In this document: positions 1 to 9,626 of the stretch, in pieces
Layout: the number at the start of each line of letters is the position of its first letter
How positions within the stretch are numbered: position 1 is the first letter of the stretch
Assembly (NCBI RefSeq): GCF_000374045.1
Contig: NZ_KB893314.1
Coordinates: 495,115-559,114, forward strand
From: Segetibacter koreensis DSM 18137
Lineage (GTDB): Bacteria; Bacteroidota; Bacteroidia; Chitinophagales; Chitinophagaceae
Length of the DNA: 64,000 nucleotides
Direction: 5' to 3'
Notes under the pieces: model-generated
Databases searched by the model: none
The model's input: the letters and a program-made list of their open reading frames with translations, nothing else
What the model was told of the DNA's origin: nothing
Translations under genes and position numbers: made by a program

Positions 1-2
1 AT

Positions 3-1100
3 AAGTTTGACCTCACCAAATGGGATGACTCGTATTTTCAAAGGTTAAAGGATTTTATGAGCTTAGCAGATCGAAACGGGGTAATTGTAGAAGTCAACCT
101 TTTTTCGTCTTACTACCAAAACGGCTGGAATTACAGTGTCTTCAATACAAAAAACAATATTAACCAAACAGACAGTATTGCTCCTGCTTTAGCAAACACT
201 TTAAACAATGGCAACATATTGAATTACCAGCAACGGTATGTAAGAAAAATTGTCAAAGAATTGAATCGCTTCAATAATTTTTATTTTGAAATACAAAACG
301 AGCCATGGGCATCACAAACAGATACCGTTCTTGTGCGCGATGAATATGCCGATACCGCAGACTGGCGGTCGACTATACAAGTGGTTTCAAAAAAATCGAA
401 TGATTGGCAGCGGCAGGTTGCACAGTGGATAAAAGAGGAAGAAAATCAGTTGCCAAATAAACATCTTATCTCTCAAAATATCAGCAATTTCCACTACCCG
501 ATCACCAATCCCGATCCTAACATTTCTATTTTTAACTTTCACTATACCGTTCCGCAAGCTGTTGCAGAAAACTTTTACGTGAATAAAGTAATTGGTTTTA
601 ATGAAACTGGTTTTGCTGGCAGGGAAAACAAAACATATCGGCGCCAGGCATGGCGATTTATAATGGCAGGCGGTGGACTATTTAACCAGCTTGATTATTC
701 CTTTTCTGTAGGTTTTGAAAACGGGCAAGACGCAACCTATACCGCACCGGGAGGAGGCAACCAAGCCTTTCGCAAACAACTCAGCAACCTGAAACAATTT
801 TTTGAGAGGCTGAACTATATTCAATTGAAACCTGACAATTCCTTTATAACAGCTGCGTCAGGAGCTATGACAGAGACACTAAGTAACGGGCACTCGCTAT
901 GGATTGTGTATTACGAACCAATGGCTACAACTCCCGGTAAACTAATTGTAAACCTGCCAAAAGGATTATATCAGGCAATATGGACAGATGTAGTAACAGG
1001 ACAATTGTTGCAAACAACCACAGTAAAAGATGGACAGGTTGATGTTTCAAACGGCGGTAATGATAAAGTCTTAACAATACAAACCTCGGCAACAAAATAG
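3..1100 (+). CDS. Clan GH-A glycoside hydrolase (cellulase/GH5-like), 5' end outside window
   Basis: This is the C-terminal part of a TIM-barrel glycoside hydrolase. The frame is open from base 3, and the residues before the first ATG (base 57) fit a clan-A barrel (DLTKWD...RLKDFMSLADRNG), so that ATG is internal and the start is off the left edge. Two clan-A catalytic glutamates can be read: the acid/base in FEIQNEPW and the nucleophile in IGFNETGFAG. A beta-rich tail of about 80 residues follows the barrel, as in many secreted plant-polysaccharide hydrolases. Substrate cannot be told. It converges with the Kelch gene downstream. Confident on the clan, not on the exact GH family. Confidence 0.75.
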   Translation, partial: KFDLTKWDDSYFQRLKDFMSLADRNGVIVEVNLFSSYYQNGWNYSVFNTKNNINQTDSIAPALANTLNNGNILNYQQRYVRKIVKELNRFNNFYFEIQNEPWASQTDTVLVRDEYADTADWRSTIQVVSKKSNDWQRQVAQWIKEEENQLPNKHLISQNISNFHYPITNPDPNISIFNFHYTVPQAVAENFYVNKVIGFNETGFAGRENKTYRRQAWRFIMAGGGLFNQLDYSFSVGFENGQDATYTAPGGGNQAFRKQLSNLKQFFERLNYIQLKPDNSFITAASGAMTETLSNGHSLWIVYYEPMATTPGKLIVNLPKGLYQAIWTDVVTGQLLQTTTVKDGQVDVSNGGNDKVLTIQTSATK

Positions 1101-1288
1101 ATGCAAAATTTTTGTTCTGGTATTTTTGTTTTAGTAGAAATTGTATAAGGGCAGAAAAATTAATGAAAAACAAATTGCTTCTGTTTCAATTCATACCTTC
1201 TGCAATCCAGATTGTATTTTTTATTTCAGAATCTTTGCCTCTGTTCAGTTATTAGACAAATGGCTCTTTCTGATTATTTTTTCAATTA

Positions 1289-3187
1289 CTATTGAACTAT
1301 TAATTTTATCTCCTCGCTTTTCGTAGCTGAATTTATTTTCAATACATAAATTCCGGAGCGCAATGAAAATTTTGAGATATCAATAGTAACTGTTGATCCT
1401 CCCAATGGTATTGCATAGCTACCAATATTAAGAATTCTACCAGAAAGATCTACAATTGCCAGGGAGCAATTACCTGCATAGTCAGCAGGGAATTTAATAT
1501 TAAATCTTTTATCTGAAGGATTTGGATAAACAATTGGCTTTATAAAATTTTTATTAATTTGATGAATATCTTCAGTTGATGTTATTATCTCTGCACCATT
1601 ATTAAAATTATCAATTGAACGATTTGCAGTTGATACAATAATTAATTGAGGCTTATTCTTTGCTCTCTCTCTACTGTTAAATACAAGATTACTATTTTGG
1701 TTTGCCGCGTCTTTCAATAAAAAGCTTACAACTTTATCACCGGTAAATTGCGTTTTTACAAAATCGGTTACGTCTATTTCATAATATTTTGCCACGTTGT
1801 TAATACCTACAGACCTTAGAGGCGCGGTAGATGCAGCCGGAGCGTTGTTATAAGTAATTCCGCTTTCTGTCCATGCATCGTTACCAACACCGAATAAAGA
1901 AACATTAATACTTTTTGTATTCTCAACATTATAGCCATAAATACGCAATTTTGCAGAAGATACATTGCTGATATTGCTTAAGGAGAATTTAAGGTAAGAG
2001 GACCTTGTATAACCACTAGCCGTTGCACCTTTTACAATTAAAGAAGTATCTTTTCCATAATTTGTTGACGCAAAGCTTCCATTACGAACGAACGCGTCAG
2101 CCTGGGGAGACAGTGTAATATTCTGACTTCCGGGAATTCCTTTGTAATTGGTTTTAGAAAAATTACCACAGGTATAAAATACATTGCCTTTTAAAAAAAC
2201 AGCAACGCCGGCAGATTTGGATGTAGGTAACGGAGTAAGCTCTGCCCATGTGTTAGTTGCCGGTGAAAACGCGGAAACGAGGCTACTCTTTACATTATGA
2301 GAAGTTTCACCTCCCAAAACAAGAATGCGGTCTCCTGCCACTATAACCGATGAGGAGATGTGGTCACGTGCAGTGGGCATATCTGCTAATTTGGTCCAAG
2401 TGTTCGTTGTTTCGTCGTAGGCCTCAATAGTTTTCTGGGTGACCGCATTATCATCCTGGTGATGAGCTCCACCGACGAAGTATATTTTACCTCCGTACAC
2501 TGCTGAGCCCCCATGATTACTAGGATTAAGAAGGGGAGCTAAGGACTTCCAGCCGGCGGCAAGATTATTTAGATCTAATGCATAATGTACGCCCACATCT
2601 GCCCGCGATAAATTTGCACCTCCCATATAATGAATTTTACCGTTCAGATATCGCAATTGGCCTGCCGCCAGAGCCTGTGGTAAATCAGGAAGCTTAGTAT
2701 AAGTATTGGTGGCAACATTATATCTCCAAACCTGTTTGGTCCCGAAAAGTTGTCCCGTACCATCGGTATTGGAAGTATAACCACCTGCAAAGTAAATGTT
2801 GGTACCATCGTTGGTAAGACCAACGTGAGTAATGCCGCCAAAACCTTGTCCGTTAGGAGTATGAGGCAAATCTGCGAGGGCAGTCCAGGTATTTGCTATG
2901 GGATCGTATACAAATGCTTTTTTAGTTGGTGTCCACTTAGGTTGTTTTGCAACATCGTAGCCTCCGAAAATATACAGTTTACCGTTAACAACTTCCCCAT
3001 GGACTTCATGCGTGGCAATCGGCTGCCCCGCGGCCGTGCCCCATGCGATAGTTTTAAAATCCTGCGCTGAGAGTGGCAGGTAAGTGAGCAGAGTGGCAAT
3101 TAATATACATATAGAAAAACGCGCGGTAGATCTTAAAGCCAAATTCTTTTTACTAAAAAAATAAAATTTTTTCACGCTACTTATCAA
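1289..3187 (-). CDS. Secreted Kelch-repeat protein with DNRLRE-type module and T9SS sorting domain
   Basis: A 632-residue secreted protein. An N-terminal hydrophobic signal segment ends near LPLSAQ (about residue 42). About five Kelch-type repeats follow (motifs such as LYIFGGYD, IYFVGGAHH, RILVLGGE), which should form a beta-propeller, to about residue 345. Next is a DNRLRE/CBM-like beta-sandwich (about 355-520, starting near LSPQADAFVRNGS and including SSYLKFSL). The end is a T9SS type A sorting domain (VYPNPSDKRFNIKF through GIYVLKINS). The protein is probably surface-attached or released by the type IX system and may bind carbohydrate. No catalytic residues were recognised. It converges with the glycoside hydrolase at the left edge. 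Confidence 0.85.
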   Translation of the reverse strand: MISSVKKFYFFSKKNLALRSTARFSICILIATLLTYLPLSAQDFKTIAWGTAAGQPIATHEVHGEVVNGKLYIFGGYDVAKQPKWTPTKKAFVYDPIANTWTALADLPHTPNGQGFGGITHVGLTNDGTNIYFAGGYTSNTDGTGQLFGTKQVWRYNVATNTYTKLPDLPQALAAGQLRYLNGKIHYMGGANLSRADVGVHYALDLNNLAAGWKSLAPLLNPSNHGGSAVYGGKIYFVGGAHHQDDNAVTQKTIEAYDETTNTWTKLADMPTARDHISSSVIVAGDRILVLGGETSHNVKSSLVSAFSPATNTWAELTPLPTSKSAGVAVFLKGNVFYTCGNFSKTNYKGIPGSQNITLSPQADAFVRNGSFASTNYGKDTSLIVKGATASGYTRSSYLKFSLSNISNVSSAKLRIYGYNVENTKSINVSLFGVGNDAWTESGITYNNAPAASTAPLRSVGINNVAKYYEIDVTDFVKTQFTGDKVVSFLLKDAANQNSNLVFNSRERAKNKPQLIIVSTANRSIDNFNNGAEIITSTEDIHQINKNFIKPIVYPNPSDKRFNIKFPADYAGNCSLAIVDLSGRILNIGSYAIPLGGSTVTIDISKFSLRSGIYVLKINSATKSEEIKLIVQ

Positions 3188-3207
3188 TTTAATATTTTAA
3201 ATATGGA

Positions 3208-3241
3208 AAGTATGCTTTTAAGAAAACAAAAAAGCATACTT
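3208..3241. terminator. 11-bp hairpin between two minus-strand genes
   Basis: AAGTATGCTTT at 3208-3218 pairs with AAAGCATACTT at 3231-3241. It lies downstream of the HAD gene and upstream of the Kelch gene on the minus strand, so it could end the HAD transcript, but there is no clean T-run directly after the stem. Otherwise the 200-base gap holds nothing recognisable. Confidence 0.5.
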
Positions 3242-3389
3242 ATAAAAAATTTTAATACGAACAAATAGTGGTTATGAATACATACACAAAAGTTGTTAAA
3301 TGTAAAGACAACGTTTATGAAATTGAAGCTGCACTGCAATTCAGTTTGTATACCTTAAACAATTTTTATATTTTTTCTTATAAAATTAT

Positions 3390-4013
3390 TTAAACTATTT
3401 TATCAATCCTTATCCATTTCATTCCTGCTGCTTTGGCGGCTTTTACTCCAGCATCCCCATCTTCAAAAACCAGGCAGTCACTTGGTTCAACACCAAGTTT
3501 TTCTGCAGCTAATAAAAAAGGATCAGGATACGGTTTACCGTGAGGGGTTTCACCCGCGCAGACCATCACATCCACTAAACCATCAATTCTTAATACCTCC
3601 AAAGTCTTTTGAATCATTTTTCTTGATCCTCCCGATACGACACCGATCATATATTTTACCGCGTTTGCCTTTAAATGATCTACCACGAAATGTATTGGTT
3701 CCGTTTTCTCAATAAACTCGTTATAAAATAAGTTGGATTTTAGAGATTCAAACTCAGTTGGATTAAAACTACTGTTATACCTTTTATTGATTTCCTCCAC
3801 TACTGCCGGTATAGGCAGGCCCGCAAATTCATCTATTATTTCAGGCAAAATTGTTACACCTGCATTTGCCGCAACTTTTACATAAGTTTCTTTATGTGCC
3901 AGCATATTATCTGCAAGCGTTCCATCACAGTCGTACAAAAACGCTTTATAATCACCTTTGGCTAATTCACATAAAGCTTCATACCTTAATTTATCAAAAT
4001 TACCTGTATTCAT
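3390..4013 (-). CDS. HAD-superfamily phosphatase / beta-phosphoglucomutase-like
   Basis: A 207-residue HAD subfamily IA hydrolase. Motif I is FLYDCDGTLADN (nucleophile and acid/base aspartates about residues 27-31), motif II is GVVSGGSRK, and the motif IV region is CLVFEDGDAGVKAAKAAGM. The helical cap between motifs I and II is of the small class used by beta-phosphoglucomutase and sugar-phosphate phosphatases. The likely activity is phosphate removal from, or phosphotransfer on, a small sugar phosphate in the cytosol; the substrate cannot be read from sequence. It is transcribed alone, with about 160 bases of gene-free DNA before it. Confidence 0.85.
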   Translation of the reverse strand: MNTGNFDKLRYEALCELAKGDYKAFLYDCDGTLADNMLAHKETYVKVAANAGVTILPEIIDEFAGLPIPAVVEEINKRYNSSFNPTEFESLKSNLFYNEFIEKTEPIHFVVDHLKANAVKYMIGVVSGGSRKMIQKTLEVLRIDGLVDVMVCAGETPHGKPYPDPFLLAAEKLGVEPSDCLVFEDGDAGVKAAKAAGMKWIRIDKIV

Positions 4014-4179
4014 TAATCATTGTACTATGTTGTCAACGATATAAATCGTGAAGCCGCATAGTGCGGTTTTAAGCTGTTTAAAGCGAAAGTAACCCGTAGC
4101 AAAATACAGCCGGTTCAGGCTAGTACGTTAAACAATTTCAGCGACCACCGTTTTCAAAATCAGGCCAAAAAGTCTCAAA

Positions 4180-5226
4180 CTATTCTTTTGCAAACTCCTT
4201 TGCCTGTTTATTCAGCTGCTCAGAGGAAATTGTTGTAGCTCCATTTTCTATTAATATGCGGAAACGAAAACTTACAGATTCTCCTTTTTTAAGTGTTAGA
4301 TTTTTTTCACTTTTTCCATTTGTGAAGATTTTTTCTCCTAAGGGATTCGCAGCAAACAAACCATAACCGCGCGCATGCCAGAAAGTTGGATAATTAGGAT
4401 TTTTGGGATGATCGATGATAGCAATGCTTACGGAGTCATTTCCCATTTTGCCATAGACTTTGCACCATACTGCCCTTGTGCTCCAGGCATCATTACCTTG
4501 TTTGCCCTCACTGGTAATATAATTTCCGTTGGGTATTTTATCTGTTCCGCCTTTTACTACTGTAACATTGCCTTTGTCATCGGTGAATTTTTGATCTTCA
4601 TTTGTCGGTATTTCAAGAGCATGAGCTAATCTCAACCCAAGCAAACCGTCTTTGGCATCAGTAAAAGTAACAAGAGTATCTGCTTTTAATACAGTTATCC
4701 TGTCTATAATTCGCTGATGTTCGTTCCCACTAAATTCAAAACGTGTATTTTCTTGTAAAAGAATATCATTTTTTTGATTTGTCCAGTTGGCGTGATACGA
4801 TAAAATTCCTTTTGCGCCATTTTTCGTTTCAATAATGCGATCTGTTTTTATCCATCCATACCCGCTTTTTTTCTCTGTGGGAATAGCATAAGAGTTATTC
4901 CAGAAATCAAGTCCGTTTACATTTTCAAAATTGAGCCATAAACCAACATGATGTGGATGATCTGTCGGGTCTCCCGGTTGCGGATTAACAGGAAATCCGC
5001 GTGTAACAGTAGTGCCGTTAGCTGCATGAATAGGATATAAAACCGGCTTCTCGAGGCTGTCAGGATATAAAAAACTTGTAAAAGGCTTTTGACCAATAAA
5101 AATATCTATCTTCTTTTCTTTTTCATTTTTTACCATTTTCACCATTTCATTTTTTTGAGAAAATGATGCAGAAATAGATAAAACAGCAAATAATGCTATA
5201 AACAGGCGTTTATAATTTTGACGCAT
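4180..5226 (-). CDS. DUF6807 (PmoA-like) family protein, exported
   Basis: A 348-residue protein with a signal peptide (LFIALFAVLSISASFSQ, cut near residue 23). The body has the family hallmark block YPIHAANGTTVTRGFP followed by DHPHHVGLW and LDFWNN, then a long beta-rich region. This family was formerly called PmoA and is common beside Gfo/Idh/MocA oxidoreductases and sugar-degradation genes in Bacteroidota, which matches the next gene. The biochemical role is not established; a carbohydrate-related periplasmic role is an inference from context. It ends about 180 bases after the stop of the oxidoreductase in the same direction, so the two may be co-expressed. Confidence 0.75.
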   Translation of the reverse strand: MRQNYKRLFIALFAVLSISASFSQKNEMVKMVKNEKEKKIDIFIGQKPFTSFLYPDSLEKPVLYPIHAANGTTVTRGFPVNPQPGDPTDHPHHVGLWLNFENVNGLDFWNNSYAIPTEKKSGYGWIKTDRIIETKNGAKGILSYHANWTNQKNDILLQENTRFEFSGNEHQRIIDRITVLKADTLVTFTDAKDGLLGLRLAHALEIPTNEDQKFTDDKGNVTVVKGGTDKIPNGNYITSEGKQGNDAWSTRAVWCKVYGKMGNDSVSIAIIDHPKNPNYPTFWHARGYGLFAANPLGEKIFTNGKSEKNLTLKKGESVSFRFRILIENGATTISSEQLNKQAKEFAKE

Positions 5227-5403
5227 ATGGCTTTTAGTTATTTATCCTTAAATAAAAAAATAATTCGCTTTTCTGGACTCTGCTTTCTATTTGTTGAGAA
5301 AAGCAGCGTAAAGATGTGAAAGCACAAGTGAGTGACACAACGATGTTGAAAAAAGATTTTAGCTACCTGCTAAATCCTTCTTTTATTAATGTTCTTGCAT
5401 CAA

Positions 5404-6759
5404 TCAATATTTGAAGGCTTTGCCTCCAACCATAACTTCTTGTGTGTTTTCGTCAAACGAAGATTTTAAACCAGTATGAGCCGCGGCAGTAGTCATTATG
5501 TTTGCAATTGAGTGGCTATATCCTGCCTCTACCGGAGCATTAGGTTGTTTTCGGCTGCGAACACACTCCATCCAATTACGAACATGATTTGAGGTTAGGG
5601 AATCTCCGCCAGTGTTTGCGGAAGCTACGACCTTTTCAGTGTTGGCTAAACTCATTTCCGGTAAAAGGAAAGGTTGCATATTCATCTCATCGGCAAACTT
5701 TTTTGTTAAGCCACCTTTCGGAGAAACCTTATTTGTGTTTAAATTTAATTCTCCTCCTTTAGAGTAATATATCTCCGCAGGATTTTCGTCTCCATTATCC
5801 TGCCGGGAGGCAAAAGTCACCTGGAAACCAGTGGAAGGATCGTCCTGGGGACCATAGTCAAACACGGCAGTGATCGTATCCCAGTTACGGCGCCCGTCTT
5901 TCCATGCATAAATTCCTCCGTTGGCAACCACACTTCGTGGATGTTTTAAACCGCTAAACCAATGCACCGTATCGATCTGGTGACTCATCCATTGGCCCAC
6001 AAGGCCTGAAGAATAGGGCCAGAACAAACGATATTCTAAATATTTTCTTGGGTCCCAATCTTCTTTAGGCCTGTTTATCAAAAATCTGTCCCAATCGGTA
6101 TCTTCCTGCTTTAGCTGCGCAACCAGAGCGGGCCTCCGCCAACGACCGGGTTGATTTACGTTCCATGTTAACTCGACCATTACTATTGGTCCAAACTTGC
6201 CTGATTTTATAAACTCGTCTGCTGCGTGATAGTTGGCGCCACTTCTTCTTTGTGAACCAATTTGCACAATTTTGCCTGTTTCCTTAACTGCTTTTAAAGC
6301 AGCACGATTATCTTCCATTGTTTCTGCAAATGGCTTTTCTACATATGCGTCGCAACCAGCTTTCACTGCTTGAATGGCATGGGTGGCATGTTGAAAATCG
6401 GCTGTACTAATAAAAACTGCATCCGCCAGTTTTTTGTCGTATAGCTCTTCATTGTTACGACAACCGGTAACATCGTGACCCATTTTTTCTTTCCATATAG
6501 CAACCCCTTCTTCCCTTCTTTTTTTCCAAATGTCAGATACAGCAACCACATCAAAATTTAGTTCCTTGTAATGATTCATAAAACTAGGAATATGCGAACT
6601 GCGGTGCCTGTCAGAAAAACCAATCACTCCTACTCTTACCCTGTCATTTGCACCAATGATTCTATTATAACTTTTGGCGGTCCATCCTGTTTTGGCCACA
6701 ATAGCTCCGGCTCCTGCCAGAGCCGTTTGCTTAATAAAAAGGCGACGTGTATTTTTCAT
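5404..6759 (-). CDS. Gfo/Idh/MocA-family oxidoreductase with twin-arginine signal
   Basis: A 451-residue NAD(P)-dependent oxidoreductase. The N-terminus carries a Tat-type signal (NTRRLFIKQTALAGAGA), so export of the folded, cofactor-loaded enzyme is expected. The Rossmann domain starts at VRVGVIGFSDR; the conserved family motif EKPFAET holds the lysine that contacts nicotinamide. The C-terminal half has the usual substrate domain with HQIDTVHWFSG. Members of this subgroup act on sugars or inositol-like compounds in the periplasm; the exact substrate is unknown. DUF6807 downstream on the same strand suggests a shared carbohydrate pathway. Confidence 0.88.
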   Translation of the reverse strand: MKNTRRLFIKQTALAGAGAIVAKTGWTAKSYNRIIGANDRVRVGVIGFSDRHRSSHIPSFMNHYKELNFDVVAVSDIWKKRREEGVAIWKEKMGHDVTGCRNNEELYDKKLADAVFISTADFQHATHAIQAVKAGCDAYVEKPFAETMEDNRAALKAVKETGKIVQIGSQRRSGANYHAADEFIKSGKFGPIVMVELTWNVNQPGRWRRPALVAQLKQEDTDWDRFLINRPKEDWDPRKYLEYRLFWPYSSGLVGQWMSHQIDTVHWFSGLKHPRSVVANGGIYAWKDGRRNWDTITAVFDYGPQDDPSTGFQVTFASRQDNGDENPAEIYYSKGGELNLNTNKVSPKGGLTKKFADEMNMQPFLLPEMSLANTEKVVASANTGGDSLTSNHVRNWMECVRSRKQPNAPVEAGYSHSIANIMTTAAAHTGLKSSFDENTQEVMVGGKAFKY

Positions 6760-7196
6760 ATTGCAATATTTATTATTATTTATTGTAATTCTTTTATTTC
6801 AATACTTAGGAAAGAAAGCCTGCAAGTCTTTGCCACTAGATAGGTTGTACCAACATTGCGTTGTTTGTGCAGATAAAGAAAAGAAAATAAAATAAAAAAC
6901 CAGCAGACTTTTTAATTTCATGGTACTTGCAATGACAATCATCAGAATAATCCGATAAATCTAAAATAATTTATTGAGCGAAAAAATTATTCTCACTATT
7001 ACTGATAATCCATTAGATCTAAATAATTGAATAGTACCTCGTTGATAAGTTAAATGAAGCCTTCAAATAGGTAGTAATAAAGAGAACAAAATGGGGGACT
7101 AAGATAATTGCAGCAGTTAGGGGCGATAACAACTTTATTAGAACAGCGGAGTAAAAAAGATAAATTGATGGCTTGAGAAATGGTAGACTTTATAAT
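6760..7196. other. Gene-free interval
   Basis: About 440 AT-rich bases between the oxidoreductase start and the hairpin at 7197. Short open frames here lack family features and start signals. It probably holds the oxidoreductase promoter, but I found no clear promoter pair. Confidence 0.5.
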
Positions 7197-7233
7197 TGTT
7201 CCCGCTGAGTGTCAAAGAAATACAGCGGGAACA
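7197..7233. terminator. Perfect 11-bp GC-rich hairpin
   Basis: TGTTCCCGCTG at 7197-7207 pairs exactly with CAGCGGGAACA at 7223-7233. It lies ten bases past the stop codon of the 51-residue gene on the minus strand, where a terminator would be expected. On that strand the T-run lies before the stem rather than after it, so termination is likely but not certain. Confidence 0.55.
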
Positions 7234-7242
7234 AAAAGTTTA

Positions 7243-7398
7243 TTAGCTATTGATAGCGTGTTGTTTTGCTTTAGAAAAAGCCTGTGTAAGATGATGCGTA
7301 TGCAACTCTGGTTCTGTTTTAACTGCTGTTTTTTTTCTATTTAATAAATACGACACGATTCCTGCTGCGGCTAAGGAGAAAAGAATTATTTTTTTCAT
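7243..7398 (-). CDS. Small 51-residue membrane or secreted protein
   Basis: A short reading frame starting MKKIILFSLAAAGIVSYLL, a hydrophobic N-terminal segment right after lysines, followed by a basic and histidine-containing tail (RKKTAVK, LHTHHLTQAFSKAKQH). It could be a single-pass membrane protein or a secreted peptide. The strong hairpin just beyond the stop and the typical signal-like start support a real gene. The family is not recognised and no function can be given. Confidence 0.55.
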   Translation of the reverse strand: MKKIILFSLAAAGIVSYLLNRKKTAVKTEPELHTHHLTQAFSKAKQHAINS

Positions 7399-7449
7399 TT
7401 GATATTTTTTCAGTTACTGTAAAAATATTGTGCCGCATTTTGAACCTGC

Positions 7450-8166
7450 TTAAAGTTTTTTTATTTTATGGTAGGCTTTCAACTTATCATTAATGTAAAA
7501 CAGCACATCTTCGTTAGAAGGGTGCTGCCTTAACCAGTTGTAATCAGGCGTGTATTTATTCAAAAAGTTTTTTAAGGTGTCTCCTTTCAAACCTGTGTAA
7601 TATGCAACAATATGCGGAGAAAACCTGGAATCAACATATGCCATTCTTTCTCTTACCTCAAACATCTGCTCATCTCTTTTTCTATACCTGTCTTTCTTGT
7701 CAAGAAGTTTATCAAGATTAAAAGTGAGGCCAAAACCTGAGGGGTGATCTGTAGAAAGTGTTTTAACAGGTTTTCCCATGCTTTGTTGAAATGAAGTTCT
7801 TCGTTCTATGCTGTCTAACTGGTATTTCGTGTACTTTGTAGTTACTGTTACAGTTGGCAAAACATTTCCTAATGGTGATAAGTAAATGGTAATGGTATCA
7901 GTAAAAATATTTGAATAGACGAGTGTGTCGTAATGATAAGATCTTGCAACTGCGTAAATAAAATCATTGGGAGAGGCCTGCAGGCGAAAAAATCCCTTCT
8001 CAGTAGTCTGAGCGCTCTTCTTAGCGGTAGCATTTGTAATAGTTCCGTTGGGGATCGCAAAATGAGTAAGACTATCTAAAAGGTAGCCGCTTAATACCCG
8101 CGGTTGAGCTTGTATTTTAAAAGATATAAGAGTCACAAAAAGCAATAAAAAAGAGGATTTAAACAT
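7450..8166 (-). CDS. Exported protein with carboxypeptidase-regulatory-like (CarboxypepD_reg) domain
   Basis: A 238-residue protein with a signal peptide (SFLLLFVTLISFKIQA). Residues about 24-110 look like the seven-stranded CarboxypepD_reg fold common in Bacteroidota envelope proteins (VLSGYLLDSLTHFAIPNGTI, then TTEKGFFRL). The C-terminal part is charged and helical (DRYRKRDEQMFEVRERM) and is not recognised. It lacks the TonB receptor that this domain often precedes, so it is a free-standing envelope protein of unknown role. Confidence 0.7.
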   Translation of the reverse strand: MFKSSFLLLFVTLISFKIQAQPRVLSGYLLDSLTHFAIPNGTITNATAKKSAQTTEKGFFRLQASPNDFIYAVARSYHYDTLVYSNIFTDTITIYLSPLGNVLPTVTVTTKYTKYQLDSIERRTSFQQSMGKPVKTLSTDHPSGFGLTFNLDKLLDKKDRYRKRDEQMFEVRERMAYVDSRFSPHIVAYYTGLKGDTLKNFLNKYTPDYNWLRQHPSNEDVLFYINDKLKAYHKIKKL

Positions 8167-8453
8167 AGCTTCCTTTTGTACTTACATCTAAGTTAAGCGT
8201 TTAAAATGAATGACTATTTATAATATTAACCATTAAAGCTTTTTAAAATATATTTATAATTTTCTGATCACATTTATTTGTTCCAATTTTTTTGTCACCG
8301 GTTAGGTAAGGGACATTAAAAAATAGAGTTTGAAATAGGGGAGCCGGAAGAATCGTGGGAATACAGCTATTAATGCAGGAATCAAAAATTTAAAACAGCT
8401 TCTTATTTCCTTACCTAAATTGCATATCTTAAATTACAACAACAGTAACTATA

Positions 8454-9623
8454 GTGGACGAATTGAATATAACAGAAGTAAAAAAATTGCGGAAAAAAGT
8501 AAGACCAGTTATTAAATGGACGGGGGGCAAGTACGACGAGTATTCAATGTTTTCTGAATTTATTCCTGATTTTGAAAGATATTTTGAACCTTTTTTTGGC
8601 GGTGGAGGAGTTTTCTTTGCATTGCAACCTTCGACACCGGCGTTTTTAAATGATAAAAGCAAAGACCTCATAAAATTTTATTCGCTTATTCATTCGACAT
8701 CTTTGCAAAAAGAATTAAATACCTATTCAGATGCATGGGACGAAGCAGGAAAACTGTCAGGCGAATTAAAGCCACTTTTGTTACCAATATTTAAAAAATT
8801 TATAAGCGACAAAATTGACGTCAATACTTTAAAAGAAAGCATTAAAAAAATACTGGTCGAAATATGCTTACATGAAAATTACCAGTTATTTAAAAAGTCC
8901 TTTATTATCTATCCTGACAAGTTTATAAAGAAGCTGGATGCATCAATTGTCGATAAATTTAAGAGGATTAAAGCAATTTGCGTCAAAGAAAACAGGAGCT
9001 TTAATGACAACGAACTAGATGACCATATTGAAACCGGAATAAAAAGCGGTCTTTATTTATTTCTGCGTGAACTTATGAATTTGCAATACGCAGGCAAGCT
9101 TAATTTAAATGATGCGAAAACGGCAGCCAATTGGTATTTTATAAGAGAATTCTGTTATGCATCTATGTTTCGTTACAACAGGCAGGGCGGATTTAATATT
9201 CCCTACGGGGGTATTGCTTATAACAAAAAGAATTTCCGTTTAAAAGTGGAAAATATTTTTGTAAAAGATATTGTGCAATTATTTGAAAAGGCTAAATTTT
9301 ATAATCATGATTTTTCTGAATTTCTTTTTAAAACAAAACCCAAAAAAAACGATTTTATTTTTTTAGATCCGCCGTATGACAGCGAGTTCTCTGAATATGA
9401 TCAGAATTCTTTTACGAAAGATGACCAGGTAAGGCTTAGAGATGTATTGCTGCAAACAGAAGCTAAATGGATGCTGGTTATTAAAGAAACTGATTTTATA
9501 AGATCGTTGTACGCTGTACCCCAATGCAGGTTTATTGAATTTGACAAAACATATACTTACAATGTCAGGGGAAGAAATAATCGTGACACAAAACATCTGA
9601 TCATTGTAAACTACACCATCTAA
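8454..9623 (+). CDS. Type II adenine-N6 DNA methyltransferase (D12/Dam-like class)
   Basis: A 389-residue methyltransferase that transfers a methyl group from AdoMet to adenine N6. An N-terminal KWTGGK motif (about residue 22) and FEPFFGGGGVFF (motif I, AdoMet loop, about residue 44) are followed by FLDPPYDSEF (motif IV, the DPPY catalytic motif, about residue 303). It is longer than a housekeeping Dam protein because of an inserted target-recognition region between motifs I and IV (roughly residues 85-200). The start is a GTG at 8454. The stop lies 3 bases before the nuclease gene, so the two form one R-M operon. The recognition site cannot be told from sequence. Confidence 0.9.
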   Translation: MDELNITEVKKLRKKVRPVIKWTGGKYDEYSMFSEFIPDFERYFEPFFGGGGVFFALQPSTPAFLNDKSKDLIKFYSLIHSTSLQKELNTYSDAWDEAGKLSGELKPLLLPIFKKFISDKIDVNTLKESIKKILVEICLHENYQLFKKSFIIYPDKFIKKLDASIVDKFKRIKAICVKENRSFNDNELDDHIETGIKSGLYLFLRELMNLQYAGKLNLNDAKTAANWYFIREFCYASMFRYNRQGGFNIPYGGIAYNKKNFRLKVENIFVKDIVQLFEKAKFYNHDFSEFLFKTKPKKNDFIFLDPPYDSEFSEYDQNSFTKDDQVRLRDVLLQTEAKWMLVIKETDFIRSLYAVPQCRFIEFDKTYTYNVRGRNNRDTKHLIIVNYTI

Positions 9624-9626
9624 AGC

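Noticed and set aside
8429..8671. 80-residue minus-strand frame at the start of the methyltransferase
   Set aside because: It is a shadow of the motif I region (GGGG gives PPPP) of the methyltransferase.
8454..9623. The chromosomal adenine methyltransferase as the missing DISARM methylase
   Set aside because: It lies about 38 kb away, outside the island, in its own operon with a nuclease; class 2 DISARM uses a cytosine methyltransferase.
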